From positions 1 through 9,291 of the forward strand of contig PUNI01000244.1 in the NCBI GenBank assembly GCA_003551745.1: a stretch of DNA of 9,291 nt, given 5' to 3'. The stretch's first letter is position 1. Every line of letters starts with the position of its first letter. This stretch comes from Paracoccaceae bacterium (GTDB lineage Bacteria; Pseudomonadota; Alphaproteobacteria; Rhodobacterales; Rhodobacteraceae). Of this stretch, positions 6,482 to 9,291 are shown one piece after another. The notes beneath the pieces were generated by a model, which saw only the letters and a program-made list of their open reading frames with translations, did not search any database and had not been told where the DNA came from. A program made the translations under genes and the position numbers.

Positions 6482-6559
6482 GGGTCGCAGGGCGGCTCAG
6501 GCCGCACGGGCGCGGCTTCGCCGAGACGCGGCAGACGCGCTTGCGCCCGTTGCGTCAGC

Positions 6560-8674
6560 CTATCGCGTCCATGGCCGGTCTCCCTGAGCCGCGCGCGCCG
6601 CGGTCATGTCGAACCCGTCGGGCCCGACCCGCACGGCCAGCGCGCCGGTTTCGGCCAGAAGCGTCTGGTCGACGACCTCGCACTGACCAACCCGGCCCTC
6701 CGCCATTTCTGCGCCGAGGATGATGAGCGCGCCGTCGCGACAGTGTTCGGCGACGCGGCCGGCCGCCCCGCGCCCTGTCAGGTGCACGACCCGTCGCCCA
6801 CCCAGATCGAAGACCAGCGCGCCGGCCTGCCGGGCAGCCTCGGCCCGGGCCGCCGCCTCCGCCGGACCCGCTCCGTCGCCATCGGCCTCGAGCCAGCTGC
6901 GGGCAACGAAGAGTTCGCCCGACGCCTTCGACAGCGCCCGTCCCTCCGGGGTCATGAAGCCGGTGAGCGTGCCGGTCCCGGCCACGAGCAGATCGGGGCG
7001 CGGCGCATTGGACCAGCCGCCGAGAGAGAGCGCGATCGCCGCGGCACCGGCCCATCGGAGCCTGCCCGGCCACGCCGCCAGCCAAAGCCCGCCCAGCGCC
7101 ATCACCGGCAGCACCCAGGCCTGGGGCTGCACCACAGGCACCACCGCCCCCTCCAGCCCGGCCACCTTCTCGGCAACGAACAGGATCCAGCGCGTGCCCA
7201 TCTCCATCACCCGCAGCGCCGGCTCCGCCAGCCCCAGCGGTGCCAGAACACAGGCCACCACCGCCGCGGGCATCACCACCGTGCCCATCAGCGGCACTGC
7301 AAGCAGGTTCGCGACCAGCCCGTATTCCGCGATCCGGTTGAAGTTCGCCGCGGCGACGGGGGCCGTGGCGATGCCCGCCACCGTCGAGCAGATCAGAACG
7401 CCAAGCACCGGCGCGGCCCAGCGCGGCACCCGCCGCCGCGCCTCATGGGCGTCGCGCATCGCGCCGAACACGGCGACCAGCGCCACCGTCGCCGCGAACG
7501 ACATCTGGAACCCGGCCTCCAGCAGCGCCTCCGGGCGCAGCACGAGAAGGATCGTCGCGGCGATGGCCACCGATCGCAGGCTTATCGCGCGCCGGTCCAG
7601 CAACACCGCTACCAGCATGACCGCGACCATGACGAACGCCCGTTCGGTGGCGATGTTGCCGCCCGAAAGCAACAGGTAGAAACTCGCCGCTCCCAGCGCC
7701 ACCACCGCGGCAATCTTCTTGGTCGGCCAGCGCAGGGCCAGCGGCGGCACAAGCGCAAGCCCGGTACGCACGAAGCCGAAGACGATACCGGTCAGAAGCC
7801 CCATGTGCAGCCCCGAGATCGCCAGGAGATGGGCGAGGTTCGAACCGCGCAGGTCGTCCAGCGTGCGCCGACCGATCCCGGATCGGTCGCCGGTCAGGAT
7901 CGCCGCGGCGAAGGCACCGGGCTCGCCCGGCATCGCCGCCTGCACGGCCGCCGAGATCCGCAGCCGCAGCCGGGTGACCGCCTGCCGCAACCCGTCGGCG
8001 CGCGCCGGGTCCAGCAGCAGAACCGGCGTGCGGGTATAGCCGACCGCGCCGATCTGCTGGAACCAAGCGAGTCGCGCGAAGGAAAAGCCGCCGGGTTCCG
8101 CCGGGCCCGGCGGCGGCGACAGATGCCCCGTGAGCATCACCCGCTGGCCGGGCTCCGGCACCAGGAAGTCCTGCGCGCCATGCAGCGCGACGCGCACCCG
8201 CTCCGGGGTTCGGCCCGGCGATACCCGCTCCAGCACCACCCGGTCCAGCGTTAGCCGCGGCACGTCCGACAGCGAGCGGTCGATGCCGACGATCCGGCCT
8301 TCGATCGCCCCGTAATAGTGCCAGCCCAGCACCGGCGCGGCGACCTGATGCGTGCGCCAGCCGGCCACGCAGGCGCCCACAAGAGCCAGCGCCACCAGCC
8401 CGGCCAGCGGCTGCATCGCAAATGGCCCGCGCAGGGCGAGCCCCATCAGCAGGAGCGCGGCACTCGCGAGGCCGACCCATTCGACAGCCTGAGGCTCGCG
8501 TGGCAGCGCGAAATAGAGGCCGATACCCAAGGCCAGCGCCACGGGCACGAACGGAAAGAGCTGCCCACGTGCCGCGGCAATCTCGGCCGCAATCGCGGCG
8601 ATGAGGCGCTGGGCTACCGGCCGACGGATCCGCACGGCCGCGCCGGGCTCGGGGCTCAGGCAGGCTCGGTGCAC
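6560..8674 (-). CDS. comEC: ComEC/Rec2-family inner-membrane DNA-uptake channel
   Basis: Polytopic inner-membrane protein that translocates single-stranded DNA into the cytoplasm during transformation; in R. capsulatus the homologue is needed to receive GTA DNA. The product is 704 residues. N-terminal membrane helices lie at about 40-57, 64-82 and 87-106, then a soluble OB-like region at about 120-215. The Competence-domain core has AHLLAISGLHMGLLTG (281-296) with many membrane helices to about 550, including RPEALLEAGFQMSFAAT (380-396) and YGLVANLLAVPLMG (451-464). A soluble C-terminal domain of about 140 residues lacks the HxHxDH metal-binding motif of the beta-lactamase domain in longer ComEC proteins. 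The start is a GTG at 8674 with GGGGAA and AAGG just upstream; a GTG at 8635 is an alternative. It is divergent from gltX. Confidence 0.94.
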   Translation of the reverse strand: MHRACLSPEPGAAVRIRRPVAQRLIAAIAAEIAAARGQLFPFVPVALALGIGLYFALPREPQAVEWVGLASAALLLMGLALRGPFAMQPLAGLVALALVGACVAGWRTHQVAAPVLGWHYYGAIEGRIVGIDRSLSDVPRLTLDRVVLERVSPGRTPERVRVALHGAQDFLVPEPGQRVMLTGHLSPPPGPAEPGGFSFARLAWFQQIGAVGYTRTPVLLLDPARADGLRQAVTRLRLRISAAVQAAMPGEPGAFAAAILTGDRSGIGRRTLDDLRGSNLAHLLAISGLHMGLLTGIVFGFVRTGLALVPPLALRWPTKKIAAVVALGAASFYLLLSGGNIATERAFVMVAVMLVAVLLDRRAISLRSVAIAATILLVLRPEALLEAGFQMSFAATVALVAVFGAMRDAHEARRRVPRWAAPVLGVLICSTVAGIATAPVAAANFNRIAEYGLVANLLAVPLMGTVVMPAAVVACVLAPLGLAEPALRVMEMGTRWILFVAEKVAGLEGAVVPVVQPQAWVLPVMALGGLWLAAWPGRLRWAGAAAIALSLGGWSNAPRPDLLVAGTGTLTGFMTPEGRALSKASGELFVARSWLEADGDGAGPAEAAARAEAARQAGALVFDLGGRRVVHLTGRGAAGRVAEHCRDGALIILGAEMAEGRVGQCEVVDQTLLAETGALAVRVGPDGFDMTAARAAQGDRPWTR

Positions 8675-8731
8675 CCTTGTCGTTCCCCAGCCGATTGCCT
8701 AGACCCTGCAGCGAGGCTTGCCGGCGCATGG

Positions 8732-9291
<560 letters not shown>

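Noticed and set aside
5127..6587. 486-codon open frame on the plus strand
   Set aside because: It lies opposite fabF, has the R/H/A-rich composition of an antisense GC-rich frame, no ribosome site and no family motifs. fabF with its intact catalytic residues explains the DNA.
6743..8254. 503-codon open frame on the plus strand
   Set aside because: Antisense to comEC, with an extreme R/H/Q/P composition and no recognisable domain.

Overview
The window is GC-rich (roughly two thirds G+C by eye) and reads as the chromosome of an alphaproteobacterium of the Rhodobacteraceae/Paracoccaceae type. This rests on the style of the housekeeping proteins (GltX, ComEC, FabF, MltG) and on the 5' end of a Rhodobacter capsulatus-type gene transfer agent (RcGTA-like) structural cluster. 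Everything is on the minus strand except gltX at the right edge. Family assignments come from motifs read in the translations; no database search was run.

Layout from the right edge leftwards, which is the direction of transcription for most genes. gltX (glutamyl-tRNA synthetase, plus strand, cut by the window end) is divergent from comEC (minus strand, inner-membrane DNA-uptake channel). The 108-base divergent spacer holds a good candidate CtrA box (TTAC-N7-TTAAC). After comEC come a 149-base gap, fabF (beta-ketoacyl-ACP synthase II) and mltG (endolytic peptidoglycan transglycosylase); fabF and mltG overlap by four bases and form a two-gene operon. A 190-base gap then separates mltG from the phage-like genes. 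It holds a near-consensus sigma70-type promoter (TTGACT, 17 bases, TATAAC), two copies of CCGTACG 42 bases apart, a small dyad abutting the -35 box, and a strong hairpin in the presumed leader.

Downstream is the head/packaging module in the RcGTA gp1 to gp4 order: terS-like gp1, terL gp2, HK97-type portal gp3, a small coiled-coil/membrane protein gp3.5, and the HK97-type prohead protease gp4, cut by the left edge. The catalytic or structural motifs of the recognised proteins are intact and no frameshift is visible, so the module looks maintained. No integrase, repressor, replication gene, attachment site or tRNA is seen, which favours a GTA over an integrated prophage, although the window shows only one end of the cluster.

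How the parts fit: TerS and TerL would package host DNA fragments through the portal into a capsid matured by the prohead protease. ComEC is the channel through which RcGTA recipients import the delivered DNA, and CtrA is a known regulator of both GTA production and recipient capability in R. capsulatus. Finding comEC with a CtrA-like box only about 2.8 kb upstream of the GTA promoter is therefore the most interesting contextual point. The most interesting sequence-level points are the promoter/hairpin leader of the GTA and the long out-of-frame terS/terL overlap. No wholly new system was recognised.
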